Counted from the first letter of the stretch, positions 25,508-35,566 are shown. The stretch is 64,000 nt of DNA from Myxococcota bacterium (GCA_028278265.1 JANQET010000013.1:1-64000); one strand, 5' to 3'. Program-made: numbers and translations. The notes: generated by a model not told the origin, from the sequence alone.

Positions 25508-27001
25508 ATGGCATTGGTTGCGGGCATCGATTTGGGTACACAGAGCACAAAGGTCGTGGTCTACGATGCGGACAAGAAGGAAATCGCCTGTCGCGCACAG
25601 GCCCCTCACGACATCATCGCCGCTCCGGACGGCACGCGGGAACAGAAGGCGAGCTGGTGGATCGATGCGGTCACTCAGTGTTTTGCCCAGCTGCCGGAAT
25701 CCGTCAAGAAGGATATCAAGGCGTTGGGGGTCTCGGGACAGCAGCACGGGTTCGTTCCCCTCTCCGACGGGGGCCAGGTGCTCTACAACGTCAAGCTGTG
25801 GAACGACACCTCCACGGCCAAGGAGTGCGATGAGATTCACCGGGCACTAGGCGGGGACGAGGAGGCGATGCGACTGGCCGGCAATCCGGTTCTACCCGGT
25901 TACACCGCCTCCAAAGTGCTCTGGCTGAAAAAGAACCATCCCAGCATTTTCAAACAAATTGCCACCATCTTGCTGCCCCACGACTACCTCAATTTCTACC
26001 TCACCGGCGAGCGGGTGATGGAGTACGGCGATGCCTCGGGCACCGGCCTGTTCGACGTGCGCCGACGAACCTGGTGCGAGCCCCTCTGTCGCGCCATCGA
26101 TCGGGAAAAGGGCCTCGAGGCCCTATTGCCCCCCTTTGTCGAACCGACCCAACCGGCGGGCCAGGTCAGCGCCAAAGCTGCCGCTGCACTCGGGATCCCT
26201 GCCGGGGCGCTGGTCTCCTGCGGCGGCGGGGACAACATGATGGGCGCGTTCGGTACCGGTGCGGTTAAAAACGGCGTGCTCGTGCTCAGCCTGGGCACCT
26301 CCGGAACGATGTACGGCTTCGCCGATAAACCGATCGTCCCGCCGGGCGGTGAGTTTGCCGCGTTCTGTTCGTCCAGCGGAGGCTGGCTGCCCCTGGTCTG
26401 CACGCTCAACTGCGCCGGTGCGGTGGCCAACGTGCGCGAGATGGTCGGGGTCGAGCTCGACGATTTCGACGGATTGCTCACCGGCTCCGAGCCCGGTGCC
26501 GACGGTATGATCTGTCTGCCCTATTTCGACGGGGAGCGCACCCCCAATCTGCCGGCGGCCACCGCATCGCTGATGGGCATGACGACCAGCAACTTCTGCA
26601 AGGAAAACGTGGTCCGGGCCGCGGTCGAAGCGACCGTGTTCGGGCTGAAGATCGGCTACGACGAAATGCGCCGAGCCGGTATCCGGGCCAACGAGATTCG
26701 CGTGATCGGCGGCGGATCCAACAGCAAGCCCTGGTTACAGATCATCGCCGATATTTTCGAGATGAACGCAGTGGTACCGGTCGAGCAAGAGGCATGTGCC
26801 TTTGGCGCAGCCCTGCAGGCGCTCTTCTGCCGCCAAAATGCCACAGGTGAGCGGATCGCCGTTGAAGACCTGGTCGCCGATCACTTACCCTTTGATCCGG
26901 ACAAGTCGGTCGCCCCGATCGGCGAGAACACCGGTCGCTACGCAGAGATATTCGGTCGCTACGGTGAGCATCTGACCGCCGTGACACCGCTTTTTCGCTA
27001 A
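25508..27001 (+). CDS. xylB: Xylulokinase
   Basis: This 497-residue FGGY-family sugar kinase phosphorylates D-xylulose to xylulose 5-phosphate. The N-terminal phosphate loop is [27 protein letters not shown] fits substrate binding, and the catalytic base is D242 in [12 protein letters not shown]. The adenosine motif is [17 protein letters not shown] 25508 follows AGAGAGGG and starts the domain exactly. Genomic position directly before xylA, with a 20-base gap, makes xylulose the natural substrate. Confidence 0.93.
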   Translation: MALVAGIDLGTQSTKVVVYDADKKEIACRAQAPHDIIAAPDGTREQKASWWIDAVTQCFAQLPESVKKDIKALGVSGQQHGFVPLSDGGQVLYNVKLWNDTSTAKECDEIHRALGGDEEAMRLAGNPVLPGYTASKVLWLKKNHPSIFKQIATILLPHDYLNFYLTGERVMEYGDASGTGLFDVRRRTWCEPLCRAIDREKGLEALLPPFVEPTQPAGQVSAKAAAALGIPAGALVSCGGGDNMMGAFGTGAVKNGVLVLSLGTSGTMYGFADKPIVPPGGEFAAFCSSSGGWLPLVCTLNCAGAVANVREMVGVELDDFDGLLTGSEPGADGMICLPYFDGERTPNLPAATASLMGMTTSNFCKENVVRAAVEATVFGLKIGYDEMRRAGIRANEIRVIGGGSNSKPWLQIIADIFEMNAVVPVEQEACAFGAALQALFCRQNATGERIAVEDLVADHLPFDPDKSVAPIGENTGRYAEIFGRYGEHLTAVTPLFR

Positions 27002-27021
27002 GGCCAAGAAAGGAAATCAAG

Positions 27022-28359
27022 ATGAGCCCATCCAGCACTGACGCGTACTTTCCCAGCGTCCCCAAAATCGCCTATGAAGGCCCCAAGTCGGACAACCCGC
27101 TGGCTTTCAAATTCTACGATGAGAACCGCGTCATCGGTCAAAAGACCCTCAAAGAGCACCTGCGCTTTGCGGTCTGTTATTGGCACACCTTCTGCGGTGA
27201 CGGTTCGGATCCCTTTGGCATGGGCACCTGGCAGCGACCGTGGGCCGAGCACGCCGATCCGATGGATCGGGCCAAGGCCAAGATGGACGCCGCCTTCGAG
27301 CTTTTCGTCAAGCTGGGCGCGCCGTTCTACGTGTTTCACGACCGGGATATGTCCCCTGAGGGATCCTCGGTGGCCGAATCGGAGCGCAATCTCAGAACGC
27401 TGGTCGAACTGGCCAAGATCAAACAACAGGAGACCGGTATCAAATTGATGTGGGGCACCTGCAACCTGTTTTCCCACCCCCGTTACATGAACGGGGCGGC
27501 GACCAATCCAGATGTCAATGTCATCGCCCACGCCGCAGCCCAGGTCAAAGCCGGCCTGGAGGTGACAGTGGAGCTCGGTGGGGGTTGTTTTGTCTTCTGG
27601 GGCGGACGGGAGGGCTACTCCACCCTGCTCAACACCCAAATGAAGCGCGAGATCGAGCACGTGGGCCGGTTCTTCGAAATGGCCCGGGATTACGGCCGGC
27701 GGATCGGCTTTACCGGCGATTTCCTGATCGAGCCCAAGCCGATGGAGCCCTCCAAGCACCAGTACGATTTCGACGCGGCGACCGCCATCGGATTCTTGCG
27801 CCGGTTCGATCTGCACCGGGATTTCAAACTGAACATCGAAGCCAATCACGCCACCCTGGCCAACCACACCTTTGCCCATGAGCTGCAGACCGCGGCGGAC
27901 GCGGGCATGTTGGGCAGCGTCGACGCCAACCGGGGAGACTATCAAAACGGTTGGGACACCGACCAGTTCCCCACTGATCTCTATCAAATCGTCGAAGCGA
28001 TGATGATTATCTTGGAAAACGGGGGCTTCACCCGCGGTGGCTTGAACTTCGACGCCAAATTGCGACGCAACTCCACCGATCTCGAGGATCTGTTCATCGC
28101 TCACATCGGCGCAATGGACGCCTTTGCCAAGGGCTTGGAGATTGCCCATCGCGTCATCGAGGACGGCCGCATCCCCCGTCTCCGCGAGGAGCGCTATCGC
28201 TCGTTCGACAGCGGTGTGGGCAAACAGTTCGAAGACGGCGAGCTGACCCTGGAGCAGCTGGCCGACCACGCGGCCAAGAGCGGGGAGCCGGCCCGCACCA
28301 GCGGCAAGCAGGAGTTGATCGAAAACATCATCAACCAAATCTGTTTCAGCGGCGAGTAG
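27022..28359 (+). CDS. xylA: Xylose isomerase
   Basis: This 445-residue class II enzyme converts D-xylose to D-xylulose. [11 protein letters not shown] gives the ring-opening pair H106 and D109. The metal and isomerisation residues E237 and K239 are in [11 protein letters not shown], and [17 protein letters not shown] and [17 protein letters not shown] add the remaining metal ligands. Length and N-terminal extension fit class II. AAAGGA lies upstream of ATG 27022. It sits between xylB and the GH43 gene, six bases before the latter, in one operon. Confidence 0.96.
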   Translation: MSPSSTDAYFPSVPKIAYEGPKSDNPLAFKFYDENRVIGQKTLKEHLRFAVCYWHTFCGDGSDPFGMGTWQRPWAEHADPMDRAKAKMDAAFELFVKLGAPFYVFHDRDMSPEGSSVAESERNLRTLVELAKIKQQETGIKLMWGTCNLFSHPRYMNGAATNPDVNVIAHAAAQVKAGLEVTVELGGGCFVFWGGREGYSTLLNTQMKREIEHVGRFFEMARDYGRRIGFTGDFLIEPKPMEPSKHQYDFDAATAIGFLRRFDLHRDFKLNIEANHATLANHTFAHELQTAADAGMLGSVDANRGDYQNGWDTDQFPTDLYQIVEAMMIILENGGFTRGGLNFDAKLRRNSTDLEDLFIAHIGAMDAFAKGLEIAHRVIEDGRIPRLREERYRSFDSGVGKQFEDGELTLEQLADHAAKSGEPARTSGKQELIENIINQICFSGE

Positions 28360-28365
28360 GCCACG

Positions 28366-29979
28366 ATGAACGATAAAGCGGCCCTGATCCACAATCCGGT
28401 TCTCCCCGGATTTCACCCGGATCCATCGATCATTCGCGTGGGTGAGGACTACTACATGGCCACCTCCACCTTCGAGTGGTTCCCCGGCGTCAAGCTCCAT
28501 CACTCGCGGGATTTGGCCCACTGGCGCTGTATCGGCTATGCCCTGACGCGAAAGAGTCAACTCGACATGTTGGGCAACAGCGTCTCCGGAGGCATCTGGG
28601 CGCCCTGCTTGTCCCATTGCGACGGGCGGTTCTACCTGGCGTTCACCGATGTGAAAAACCATCTCGGTGGGCCGGACAAGTCGGTACACACCTTCAAGGA
28701 CACACACAACTACCTGGTGACCGCCCCGTCGATCACCGGACCCTGGTCCGAGCCCACCTATCTCAACAGCAGCGGATTCGATCCCTCCCTATTCCACGAC
28801 GATGACGGTCGCAAATGGCTGGTCAACATGGTCTGGGACCACCGGCCGGGACGCAACAAATTCGGCGGCATTCTGTTACAACAATTCGACGAAGAGCAAG
28901 GCCGGCTGGTCGGTCCGATAGAAAAGATCTTCAGCGGAACCGATTTGGGCTGCACGGAGGGGCCCCACCTGTTCAAGCGAAACGGCTACTACTACCTCAT
29001 CACGGCCGAAGGGGGCACCGGACTCGACCACGCGGCCACCCTGGCCCGGTCCGAGCAACTCACCGGTCCCTACGAAGTGTCGCCGATCCATCCGCTGCTG
29101 ACTTCCAAGGGGAGTGATGATAACACCCTGCAAAAAGCCGGTCACGCCAGTTTGGTCCAATCCCAGTTCGATACCTGGTACTTGGCCCATCTCTGCGGAC
29201 GGCCTCTGGGGCCAAACCGGAGGTGCATCCTGGGCCGGGAATCCGCTCTACAGCGCGTGGTCTGGAATGAGCAGGACTGGCTCGAGCTGGAGCACGGTGG
29301 CAACCACCCCCGTCTCACCGTCGTTGGGCTCCCGGCAACGCCCCAAGCAGTCGAGACGACTGCTGAAATCGAGCACTTCGACGGACCCGAGCTGCCGTCG
29401 GAGCTCAACAGTTTGCGTGTCCCGATCGACGATAGCTGGGCCAGCCTCACGGACTACCCGGGCCATCTGCGCCTCTACGGTCGCGAATCGCTACTCTCCA
29501 AGCACCGCCAATCGCTGATCGCCCGTCGCTTCGACGCCCTCGAGTTCGAAGCGAGTTGTTCGGTCGAGTTCGAACCGGACAGCTTTTTGCAGATGGCCGG
29601 GCTGATCTGTTTCTACGACAATGAAAACTTCGTCTACCTGCAGCTGACCCACGACGAGGAACAGGGCAAGGTGCTGGTACTGTCCCACAACGACAATGGG
29701 CAGTACGATGAACAGCTGATCGCACCCGCATCCGCGTTGGGGTCCGATCCGGTGGAGCTGAGGGTGCGGTTCAAGACAACTGAGTTGTCATTTGCCTACC
29801 GCGTTGACCAACAGGACTGGCGTTCGGCAGGCCGCCCGTACGACGCGACCAAATTGAGCGACGAATACTGTCGGGAAGGCTGGTTTACCGGCGCGTTCGT
29901 CGGCATCTGTGCGCAAGATCTGAGTGGCCGGCGCCGACCGGCAGACTTCGACTGGTTCGCCTACCGCCGTCAACCGTGA
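28366..29979 (+). CDS. xynB: GH43 beta-xylosidase
   Basis: This 537-residue intracellular enzyme releases xylose from xylo-oligosaccharides. The five-bladed propeller domain has base D19 in PGFHPDPSI, pKa modulator D139 in SSGFDPSLFHDDDG and acid E198 in LGCTEGPHLF. A C-terminal beta-sandwich (from ~residue 330) with FLQMAGLICFYDNENFVYL is the extra domain of GH43 subfamily xylosidases. No signal peptide is seen. It follows xylA by six bases and is the last gene of the operon. Confidence 0.94.
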   Translation: MNDKAALIHNPVLPGFHPDPSIIRVGEDYYMATSTFEWFPGVKLHHSRDLAHWRCIGYALTRKSQLDMLGNSVSGGIWAPCLSHCDGRFYLAFTDVKNHLGGPDKSVHTFKDTHNYLVTAPSITGPWSEPTYLNSSGFDPSLFHDDDGRKWLVNMVWDHRPGRNKFGGILLQQFDEEQGRLVGPIEKIFSGTDLGCTEGPHLFKRNGYYYLITAEGGTGLDHAATLARSEQLTGPYEVSPIHPLLTSKGSDDNTLQKAGHASLVQSQFDTWYLAHLCGRPLGPNRRCILGRESALQRVVWNEQDWLELEHGGNHPRLTVVGLPATPQAVETTAEIEHFDGPELPSELNSLRVPIDDSWASLTDYPGHLRLYGRESLLSKHRQSLIARRFDALEFEASCSVEFEPDSFLQMAGLICFYDNENFVYLQLTHDEEQGKVLVLSHNDNGQYDEQLIAPASALGSDPVELRVRFKTTELSFAYRVDQQDWRSAGRPYDATKLSDEYCREGWFTGAFVGICAQDLSGRRRPADFDWFAYRRQP

Positions 29980-30076
29980 GCGCTGGATGATTCGCTGAGC
30001 ACCGGATGGTCCGCTGCCATTTATTACGGCTTGCTCCCTCCTTTATTGCACTGTGCACAAATCAGCAGTTTTCTCC

Positions 30077-30105
30077 TTGACAAGGATCAAAAAATTGCCT
30101 ATACA
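30077..30105 (+). promoter_or_regulatory. Strong sigma-70-type promoter of the GH1 gene
   Basis: TTGACA (30077-30082), a spacer of exactly 17 bases, and TATACA (30100-30105) form a near-consensus promoter. It gives a leader of about 105 bases before the GH1 start at 30218. A XylR-like palindrome begins one base downstream of the -10. Confidence 0.75.
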
Positions 30106-30106
30106 A

Positions 30107-30135
30107 TTAATATGTACGGAGAACAAACAAACTTT
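30107..30135. promoter_or_regulatory. XylR/ROK-like operator at the GH1 promoter
   Basis: TTAATATGTACG (30107-30118), a 5-base spacer and CAAACAAACTTT (30124-30135) line up with the two halves of the palindrome at 62691 with the same spacing: 10 of 12 and 8 of 12 matches. The inner right half AACAAACTTT matches 8 of 10 bases of the known XylR half-site. Its position over the transcription start is typical for a repressor. Confidence 0.6.
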
Positions 30136-30217
30136 CGACATAACAGGCAACTTAGCTCGATAAACACTTCCTTAATACTTTTGAATTTGAAACCGCCAGG
30201 AGGACGAGGGACAGAAG

Positions 30218-31618
30218 ATGGAATCAAAGCAGTTTGATCGCCAATTTATCTGGGGTTGCGCAACGTCGGCTTTTCAAATCGAAGGGGGAGCGAGCGCAGA
30301 TGGTCGAGGAGAGTCGATCTGGGATCGTTTTTCAAAGAAACCGGGCAACGTTGCCGAAGGGCATGACGGAGACGTGGCCTGTGATCACTACAATCGATAT
30401 CGCGGCGATGTCGATTTGATGAAAGAGCTGGGGATGAAGGCCTACCGGTTTTCAATCTCCTGGCCGCGAATTTTGCCGGACGGTCGTGGCGCGGTCAATG
30501 AAAAGGGACTCAGTTTCTACGACGAGCTGGTCGACGCGCTGCTAGAACGCGAGATCACGCCCTGGGTCACCTTGTATCACTGGGATCTGCCCCAAATACT
30601 GGAAGACGAGGGCGGTTGGCCCAATCGCAAGACCGCCTATGCCTTTGCCGAGTACACCGAAGCGGTCAGCCGCCGGTTGGGAGATCGGGTGAAACACTGG
30701 ATCACCCACAACGAACCTTGGTGCGCGAGCATCCTCGGCTACCAGACCGGCGAGCACGCGCCGGGGATCAAGGATTGGCCCAAGGCCTTGGCGGCCAGTC
30801 ATCACCTCATGCTGTCCCACGGATTGAGCGTGGGTATTCTACGCCGCAATTCCCCCGATTCGCTCATCGGCATCACCAATGCCCTGATGCACGTCCAGCC
30901 CGCTTCGGGAAGTTACGAGGATCGGGAGGCCTACCGGCATCTCGACGGCACGGTCAATCGCTGGTTCATGGATCCCCTGTACCGCCGATGCTATCCCGCT
31001 GACATCGTGGCCGATCACCGGGAATCGGGATACATCTCCCGTGAGGGATTGTCGTTCGTCTATCCCGGGGACATGGATTTAATTGCCGCACCGATCGATT
31101 TTCTCGGGGTCAACTACTACTCGCGGCAAATCGCCCGCAGCACGGCGATTCCCGAATCGAAGAACGCGCCGCGCGATATTTTCGCCCTGCCGCCGGATCA
31201 GCGGACGGACATGGGTTGGGAGGTCTATCCCGACGGGTTGACCCGCGTGCTCGAGCGGGTTCATCGGGAGTACCGGCCCGGTCAAATCTACGTCACCGAA
31301 AACGGCGCTGCGTACGGAGAAAAGCCCGGTGCGGACGGGCGAGTACCCGATTCCCGCCGCTGTGTGTACCTGCGCGATCACCTGCTCGCCGCCCATTCGG
31401 CCACCGAATCCGGGGTGCCCTTGCTCGGCTATTTCGTCTGGTCTTTACTGGACAATTTCGAGTGGGCGTTCGGCTATACCAAGCGGTTCGGCATTGTCTG
31501 GGTCGACTTCGAAACCCAACAGCGAACGATCAAAGACAGCGCCTACTGGTATCGCGAAGTCATCCGCAACAACGCAGTCTCCCTCAACGGCGCGTTCAAC
31601 AACCCCAACCGGTACTAA
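30218..31618 (+). CDS. GH1 beta-glucosidase / 6-phospho-independent beta-glycosidase
   Basis: This 466-residue family 1 glycosidase hydrolyses terminal beta-linked glucose or related sugars in the cytoplasm. Signature FIWGCATSAFQIEGG is at the N-terminus, the acid/base is E166 in WITHNEPWC and the nucleophile E361 in YVTENGAAY. WSLLDNFEWAFGYTKRFGI, near the C-terminus, is the aglycone and sugar-binding region. No signal peptide is present. Its own strong promoter and operator separate it from the xylose operon upstream, but the shared box suggests shared control. It ends one base before the convergent lipoprotein gene. Confidence 0.95.
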   Translation: MESKQFDRQFIWGCATSAFQIEGGASADGRGESIWDRFSKKPGNVAEGHDGDVACDHYNRYRGDVDLMKELGMKAYRFSISWPRILPDGRGAVNEKGLSFYDELVDALLEREITPWVTLYHWDLPQILEDEGGWPNRKTAYAFAEYTEAVSRRLGDRVKHWITHNEPWCASILGYQTGEHAPGIKDWPKALAASHHLMLSHGLSVGILRRNSPDSLIGITNALMHVQPASGSYEDREAYRHLDGTVNRWFMDPLYRRCYPADIVADHRESGYISREGLSFVYPGDMDLIAAPIDFLGVNYYSRQIARSTAIPESKNAPRDIFALPPDQRTDMGWEVYPDGLTRVLERVHREYRPGQIYVTENGAAYGEKPGADGRVPDSRRCVYLRDHLLAAHSATESGVPLLGYFVWSLLDNFEWAFGYTKRFGIVWVDFETQQRTIKDSAYWYREVIRNNAVSLNGAFNNPNRY

Positions 31619-31619
31619 G

Positions 31620-32189
31620 TTACTCCTCAAAAAGCCAGGCCTCGACAGCACCGAGATCAACGGGGCCTGAACCGATCGTTTTTGCTTCGGTCGTCATGTA
31701 GATGTAGTCCACACCGGGGACCGGTTGGTATTGTCCTCCCCCTTCGACCATCAACGAAATGAGAATGTAGTAGTCTCCCGGATCGAGTTTGTCGACCGGG
31801 GGAACGGCCATTTTCATCGCCGCCATCGTTACCGAAAGCGGCTTGTCCACACCGATGTCCGGCGTTTCCACCGCCGGTGCGCCGATGCCGGCGGGCATCT
31901 GATCGGTGGTCATCTCCGTTAAAAACGCCATGTTGATCGTTGCCGGCGTAGCATCGAATGTGGCGGGCACACTGAGCAACACGGTGACGTCATGGCTATC
32001 GGCCGGGCTGGTATCGCTATCCGTATCGGTGTCGGTATCGGTGTCACTGTCCGTATCCGTATCCGTATCTGCATCAGCCCCCGAGTCGGGCTCCACGTCA
32101 TCGTCATCGCCGCAGCCCATGGCCGATAGGCCGAAGAGCAACACCAGTACGAGTAATCCGTTGAGATTATTGGTCGTTAGTGGGCCCAT
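31620..32189 (-). CDS. Lipoprotein with Asp-Thr/Ser linker, unknown domain
   Basis: This 189-residue predicted lipoprotein has a signal peptide ending at SAMGC, a linker of about 30 residues of alternating Asp with Thr or Ser (roughly residues 38-62), and a beta-rich domain of some 120 residues. The domain has phrases such as HDVTVLLSVPATF, PGDYYILISLMVEGGG and PVPGVDYIYMTTEA. It resembles a small surface beta-sandwich, but I do not recognise it. AAGGAGGGGG precedes the start. It is one of three proteins here that share this linker style. It is divergent from the lipoprotein-porin group. Confidence 0.7.
   Translation of the reverse strand: MGPLTTNNLNGLLVLVLLFGLSAMGCGDDDDVEPDSGADADTDTDTDSDTDTDTDTDSDTSPADSHDVTVLLSVPATFDATPATINMAFLTEMTTDQMPAGIGAPAVETPDIGVDKPLSVTMAAMKMAVPPVDKLDPGDYYILISLMVEGGGQYQPVPGVDYIYMTTEAKTIGSGPVDLGAVEAWLFEE
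32010..32090. repeat. Coding repeat array (Asp-Thr/Ser linker)
   Basis: Six-base units of the type GTATCG, GTGTCG and GTATCC repeat on the plus strand. They code Asp-Thr and Asp-Ser pairs of the lipoprotein linker on the minus strand. The composition is like that of the arrays at 8515 and 63305. Confidence 0.65.
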
Positions 32190-32417
32190 TTCCCCCTCCT
32201 TTTTTAGCGGTGAACCCCGTTCTATTTTAGAATTACTGAAATTTATAGCAGAGATTCCCGCACGGGCCAGGCAGGGGGATCGTTTTGTCGAATCGCCGGG
32301 GGAAATCGTCCATATTGCCCTCTCTTCACATTAATTAAAAAGCGGATCGGTCGTTATTAGTCAGCAGGTGGTGGGAATCCGGCTCGCGTCTATTGGGGAT
32401 TGTCGTTGAGCAGAAAA

Positions 32418-32894
32418 ATGAACACAAACCGTCCGATTTCGTGGAGCACCTATGTGTTGCCCTGGATCGCTCTGTTGGCTCTCAGCTGCCAACCCGGAAC
32501 CGCGGATCGGTGCGGCAGCGGCTTCGAGTGGTCCAAGGCGGACAACACCTGTTGGCCGATCGGCGACGACGAGGGTGGAGATTCGGACACCCAGGAGATC
32601 GGGGACGGTGGTGTGGACACCGATGAGGGGGACGGTGGGGCGATTCCCGAGGGGATGGGGGAGAGCTGTTTCAACCACGACGACTGCGATAAACCACCGG
32701 CAACCTATTGTCTCAAGGATATGGGCGCGGCCGAAGGCTACTGCACGATCGAGGACTGTACGACCGCTCCGGACAACTGTCCGGCAGACTACGCTTGTTG
32801 TGATTTCGTGATCGACGGCATTCCCAATTTCTGCGCCGACCCGGAGACCCTCGCCACCCTAAATGAAAACGGAATGTGTGAAAATGGCAGCTAG
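32418..32894 (+). CDS. Cys-rich lipoprotein of unknown function
   Basis: This 158-residue predicted lipoprotein has signal region VLPWIALLALSC, a short Asp/Gly-rich linker (EGGDSDTQEIGDGGVDTDE) and a Cys-rich module. The module spacing CFNHDDCDKPPATYCLK, CTIEDCTTAPDNCPADYACC and FCAD recalls Cys-rich repeats of secreted proteins in myxobacteria. Starts at TTG 32406 (GGGGA six bases upstream) or ATG 32418 are both possible. It overlaps the following porin gene by 11 bases, so the two are translationally coupled. Confidence 0.65.
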   Translation: MNTNRPISWSTYVLPWIALLALSCQPGTADRCGSGFEWSKADNTCWPIGDDEGGDSDTQEIGDGGVDTDEGDGGAIPEGMGESCFNHDDCDKPPATYCLKDMGAAEGYCTIEDCTTAPDNCPADYACCDFVIDGIPNFCADPETLATLNENGMCENGS

Positions 32895-34374
32895 GTTCTG
32901 TCTCGGGTGTTTGTTGATCGTTTTGGGGGCGGCGCCGGCCGCAGCTCAGGATCAGTCCGACCCGGATCCGCCGCTGTCTGCCGCCACCGAGCCGAGCGGT
33001 CAATCGGACAACGAGCAACCACTGAGCGAGATCGAAGCACTGCGCCAAGAAATCCAAGCCCTGCGCGAGGAAAACAAAAAAGAGATCGAAGCGCTGCGCG
33101 AAGAGCACCAGCAAAAGCTCGATGCCTTTGCCGAGGAAAACGAGCTGCGGCACATGGAAATGGAAATGGAGTTGCTCTCGGGACTGGACGAGGAGATCGA
33201 AGAAAAATTTACGATTTACGGTTTTCTCGATTTTGTCTTTATGTGGACCTGGTTCCGCGAAGATAGCATTATCAACGGGCTGGCCTGGGATTCGCTCACG
33301 TTCGCCCTACCCCATGCCAATCTCTATTTTCGCAGCCAACTGACGTCGGATCTCTTCGTGCTAATGGAGCTGCGCTACAGCTTTCTCCCCCACGGCAATG
33401 AAGAGGAGTTCGAGATTGGCGGCATCCCCTATCGACGAACTGACAGTGAGGTCGAAATGCCGTTGCCCCACGAAAAATTTCGTCTGGGGGGCGTGGCCAT
33501 TGAACGGGCGCATCTCACCTACCAACCCCTCGACTACCTGGGTTTTACCGCTGGGTATTTTTTGACCCCCTACGGCATTTGGAACGAAGATCACGCCAGC
33601 CCGATTCTCATTCCGATTCGCTATCCCTACATGCAGACCAAAGGCATCGTGCCGATGGCGCAACTGGGTGTTCAGATCTTCGGTCGGTTGCAGCCGCTCA
33701 AGCGCCACTATCTGGACTACGCCATCACCATCTCCAACGGTCGCGGACCGCTGGATACAGTCCACGATTTGGACAACAACAAGGCCATCGGTTTGAAACT
33801 GAAGCTGTCCCATGAGGGGCAGTACGTCAGTGCTGCTTGGGGGGTGTACGGCTACTACGGGGAATACCGGGACCGCAAGAAACGGATCGTTTCGTTCAGC
33901 CCCCGGTTTGTCGTCGAGCAGGAGACCACTGAACACTATAGGGAGTATGTGGGTTCGGCAGACCTGCTGATCGAGGCGTTCGGCTTTCGCCTGCAAGGGG
34001 AGTATGTTCGCCGGTTGACCCAGTACATCGAACGCCCCTTGAGGGCGATGGAATACGGCGTGGGGTATCAACCGGACTATGTCATCTGGGCTTGGTACGG
34101 TATCATCTATTGGGATTTGCCCCTGCGGGATCTATTGGGCACGGTGCGTCTGGGACCATTTTACGAACTGGAGTACAGCCATTCGGATGTCACGGTTCCG
34201 GGGATGAAATCGACAACCCAGACCTGGGGTATCAACTTGCGCCCGTCCCCCTATGTCACGATCAAGTTGGAGGCGGCGTACTTGCGTTCCACCGATATCG
34301 AAGAGCTGAGGGAAACAAACCGGGATTTCTTCGAGGCGCTGTTCATCGGTTCTCAATTGGCAGTGTCCTTTTGA
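32884..34374 (+). CDS. Outer-membrane porin with periplasmic coiled coil (OprO/OprP-like)
   Basis: This 496-residue protein has a clear signal peptide (CLGCLLIVLGAAPAAAQ), an N-terminal charged coiled coil (residues ~40-95; EALRQEIQALREENKKE) and a beta-barrel of about 380 residues rich in alternating aromatic strands, ending in Phe (QLAVSF). This layout fits phosphate-selective or pyrophosphate-type porins. ATG 32884 starts the signal peptide. An upstream ATG at 32863 has no ribosome site. It is coupled to the preceding lipoprotein and followed by a PstS-like protein, hinting at uptake of an anion. Selectivity is unknown. Confidence 0.8.
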   Translation: MAARFCLGCLLIVLGAAPAAAQDQSDPDPPLSAATEPSGQSDNEQPLSEIEALRQEIQALREENKKEIEALREEHQQKLDAFAEENELRHMEMEMELLSGLDEEIEEKFTIYGFLDFVFMWTWFREDSIINGLAWDSLTFALPHANLYFRSQLTSDLFVLMELRYSFLPHGNEEEFEIGGIPYRRTDSEVEMPLPHEKFRLGGVAIERAHLTYQPLDYLGFTAGYFLTPYGIWNEDHASPILIPIRYPYMQTKGIVPMAQLGVQIFGRLQPLKRHYLDYAITISNGRGPLDTVHDLDNNKAIGLKLKLSHEGQYVSAAWGVYGYYGEYRDRKKRIVSFSPRFVVEQETTEHYREYVGSADLLIEAFGFRLQGEYVRRLTQYIERPLRAMEYGVGYQPDYVIWAWYGIIYWDLPLRDLLGTVRLGPFYELEYSHSDVTVPGMKSTTQTWGINLRPSPYVTIKLEAAYLRSTDIEELRETNRDFFEALFIGSQLAVSF

Positions 34375-34422
34375 ACAACGACGAGCAGAAATCGTCTCAC
34401 ATAGTAGGGTGTTGAGCAGTTA

Positions 34423-34890
34423 ATGGGATTCAATGACAAAAGACCGCGCTTCGGACGACTCGTTCCATTGGGTCTTTTTGTCGCAGTAGCGCTGAATCAC
34501 CATCCGGCCCGTGCGGACAATCCCAACGACATTCTGATTGTCGTCAACACCAATGTCGGAGAAAATCAGATACCGATCGACGTCGTGCGCGATATCTTTC
34601 TCAAACGGGTCCGACAATGGAAGGACACGGGCCGGCTAATCCCGATCAATCCAAAGAACGATTCACCCCTGCGCCGGGCCTTTCAGGCCGCGGTGCTCGA
34701 AATGGATCCGGCGCAGGAGACCCGGTACTGGCAGGAGCGAAAAATGCGTGCCGGTGACGTGCCGCCACCGTCATTGGGGTACAACTTCAAAGCGGTGTTC
34801 AGAATCAAAGGAGCGATCTCCTATGTCTTCCGGCAGGACTACATCAAGGGGGTCTCCAAAATCGTGCTCGTCATTCCGGCGAAGCGGTAG
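34423..34890 (+). CDS. Small periplasmic PstS-like protein
   Basis: This 155-residue secreted protein has a signal region (LVPLGLFVAVALNHHPARA) and a short alpha/beta domain like the single-lobe PstS-type phosphate-binding proteins. The family-like pattern is DILIVVNTNVGENQIPID, DIFLKRVRQWKDTGRLIPI, YWQERKMRAGDVPPPSLGY and ISYVFRQD. Such genes often follow an OprO/OprP-like porin. Here the gap is 48 bases, supporting a common transport role. Its last 20 bases overlap the convergent lipB gene. Confidence 0.75.
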   Translation: MGFNDKRPRFGRLVPLGLFVAVALNHHPARADNPNDILIVVNTNVGENQIPIDVVRDIFLKRVRQWKDTGRLIPINPKNDSPLRRAFQAAVLEMDPAQETRYWQERKMRAGDVPPPSLGYNFKAVFRIKGAISYVFRQDYIKGVSKIVLVIPAKR

Positions 34891-35566
34891 CCGAACCGAC
34901 CGAAAGCCAATCGGGAAACGCCGTTACCAACTCCACCTCAAAGATGTCGATAAAATGGGACTTGAGGTGCTCAATCGCGCGGGGCATCGAAATCGACGCA
35001 CTCTGTTCTTGTTCCAGTGAGGTGACCCCCACCCCGTTGAGCCCACAGGGATTGATCCAGGAGAACGGTTGAAGATCCGTATTCACATTGAACGAGAAAC
35101 CGTGAAATGAAATTCCGCGGGTCACCGCGATACCGATGCTGCCCAGTTTGTTGTTGCCCACCCAAACACCGCGGTTTCGCTCGTCCCGCAGCGCCCTGAC
35201 GTGAAAATCCCGCGCCGTGCGGAGCATCACCTCTTCGAGCCGGTCGACGAAATCGACCACCCTCAGGTGTCGCTCCTTGAGGCTGACAATGGGATAACCC
35301 ACCAACTGGCCCGGCCCGTGGTAAGTGATGTTGCCCCCCCGTTCCACGTGCACGATGGGGATGCTCTTCTCGCGCAGAAATGATTCGCTGACCACCAGGT
35401 TCTCCCGACCACCCCGGCGGCCGAGGGTGTAGACCGGTCTGTGCTCGAGCAGCAACAGAACGTCGTCGAGGGAGGGGTCTCTTTTTTTCTGTTCCACGAT
35501 GCGTTTTTGCAGGTCGAGGGCTGCGGTGTATTCGACGGTGCTCAATTCGAGACAGTAAAACGTCAT
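34871..35566 (-). CDS. lipB: Octanoyl-[ACP]:protein N-octanoyltransferase
   Basis: This 231-residue enzyme moves octanoyl from acyl-carrier protein to lipoyl domains, the first step of lipoate synthesis. Signatures are RGGNITYHGPGQLVGYP, the catalytic lysine K140 in VGNNKLGSIG, and the nucleophile C174 in INPCGLNGVGVTS. ATG 35566 is used because the frame before it lies inside the alpha/beta hydrolase gene. The stop of that gene and this start overlap as ATGA. It is the last gene of the glycine-cleavage run and matches the need to lipoylate GcvH. Confidence 0.94.
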   Translation of the reverse strand: MTFYCLELSTVEYTAALDLQKRIVEQKKRDPSLDDVLLLLEHRPVYTLGRRGGRENLVVSESFLREKSIPIVHVERGGNITYHGPGQLVGYPIVSLKERHLRVVDFVDRLEEVMLRTARDFHVRALRDERNRGVWVGNNKLGSIGIAVTRGISFHGFSFNVNTDLQPFSWINPCGLNGVGVTSLEQEQSASISMPRAIEHLKSHFIDIFEVELVTAFPDWLSVGSATASPE

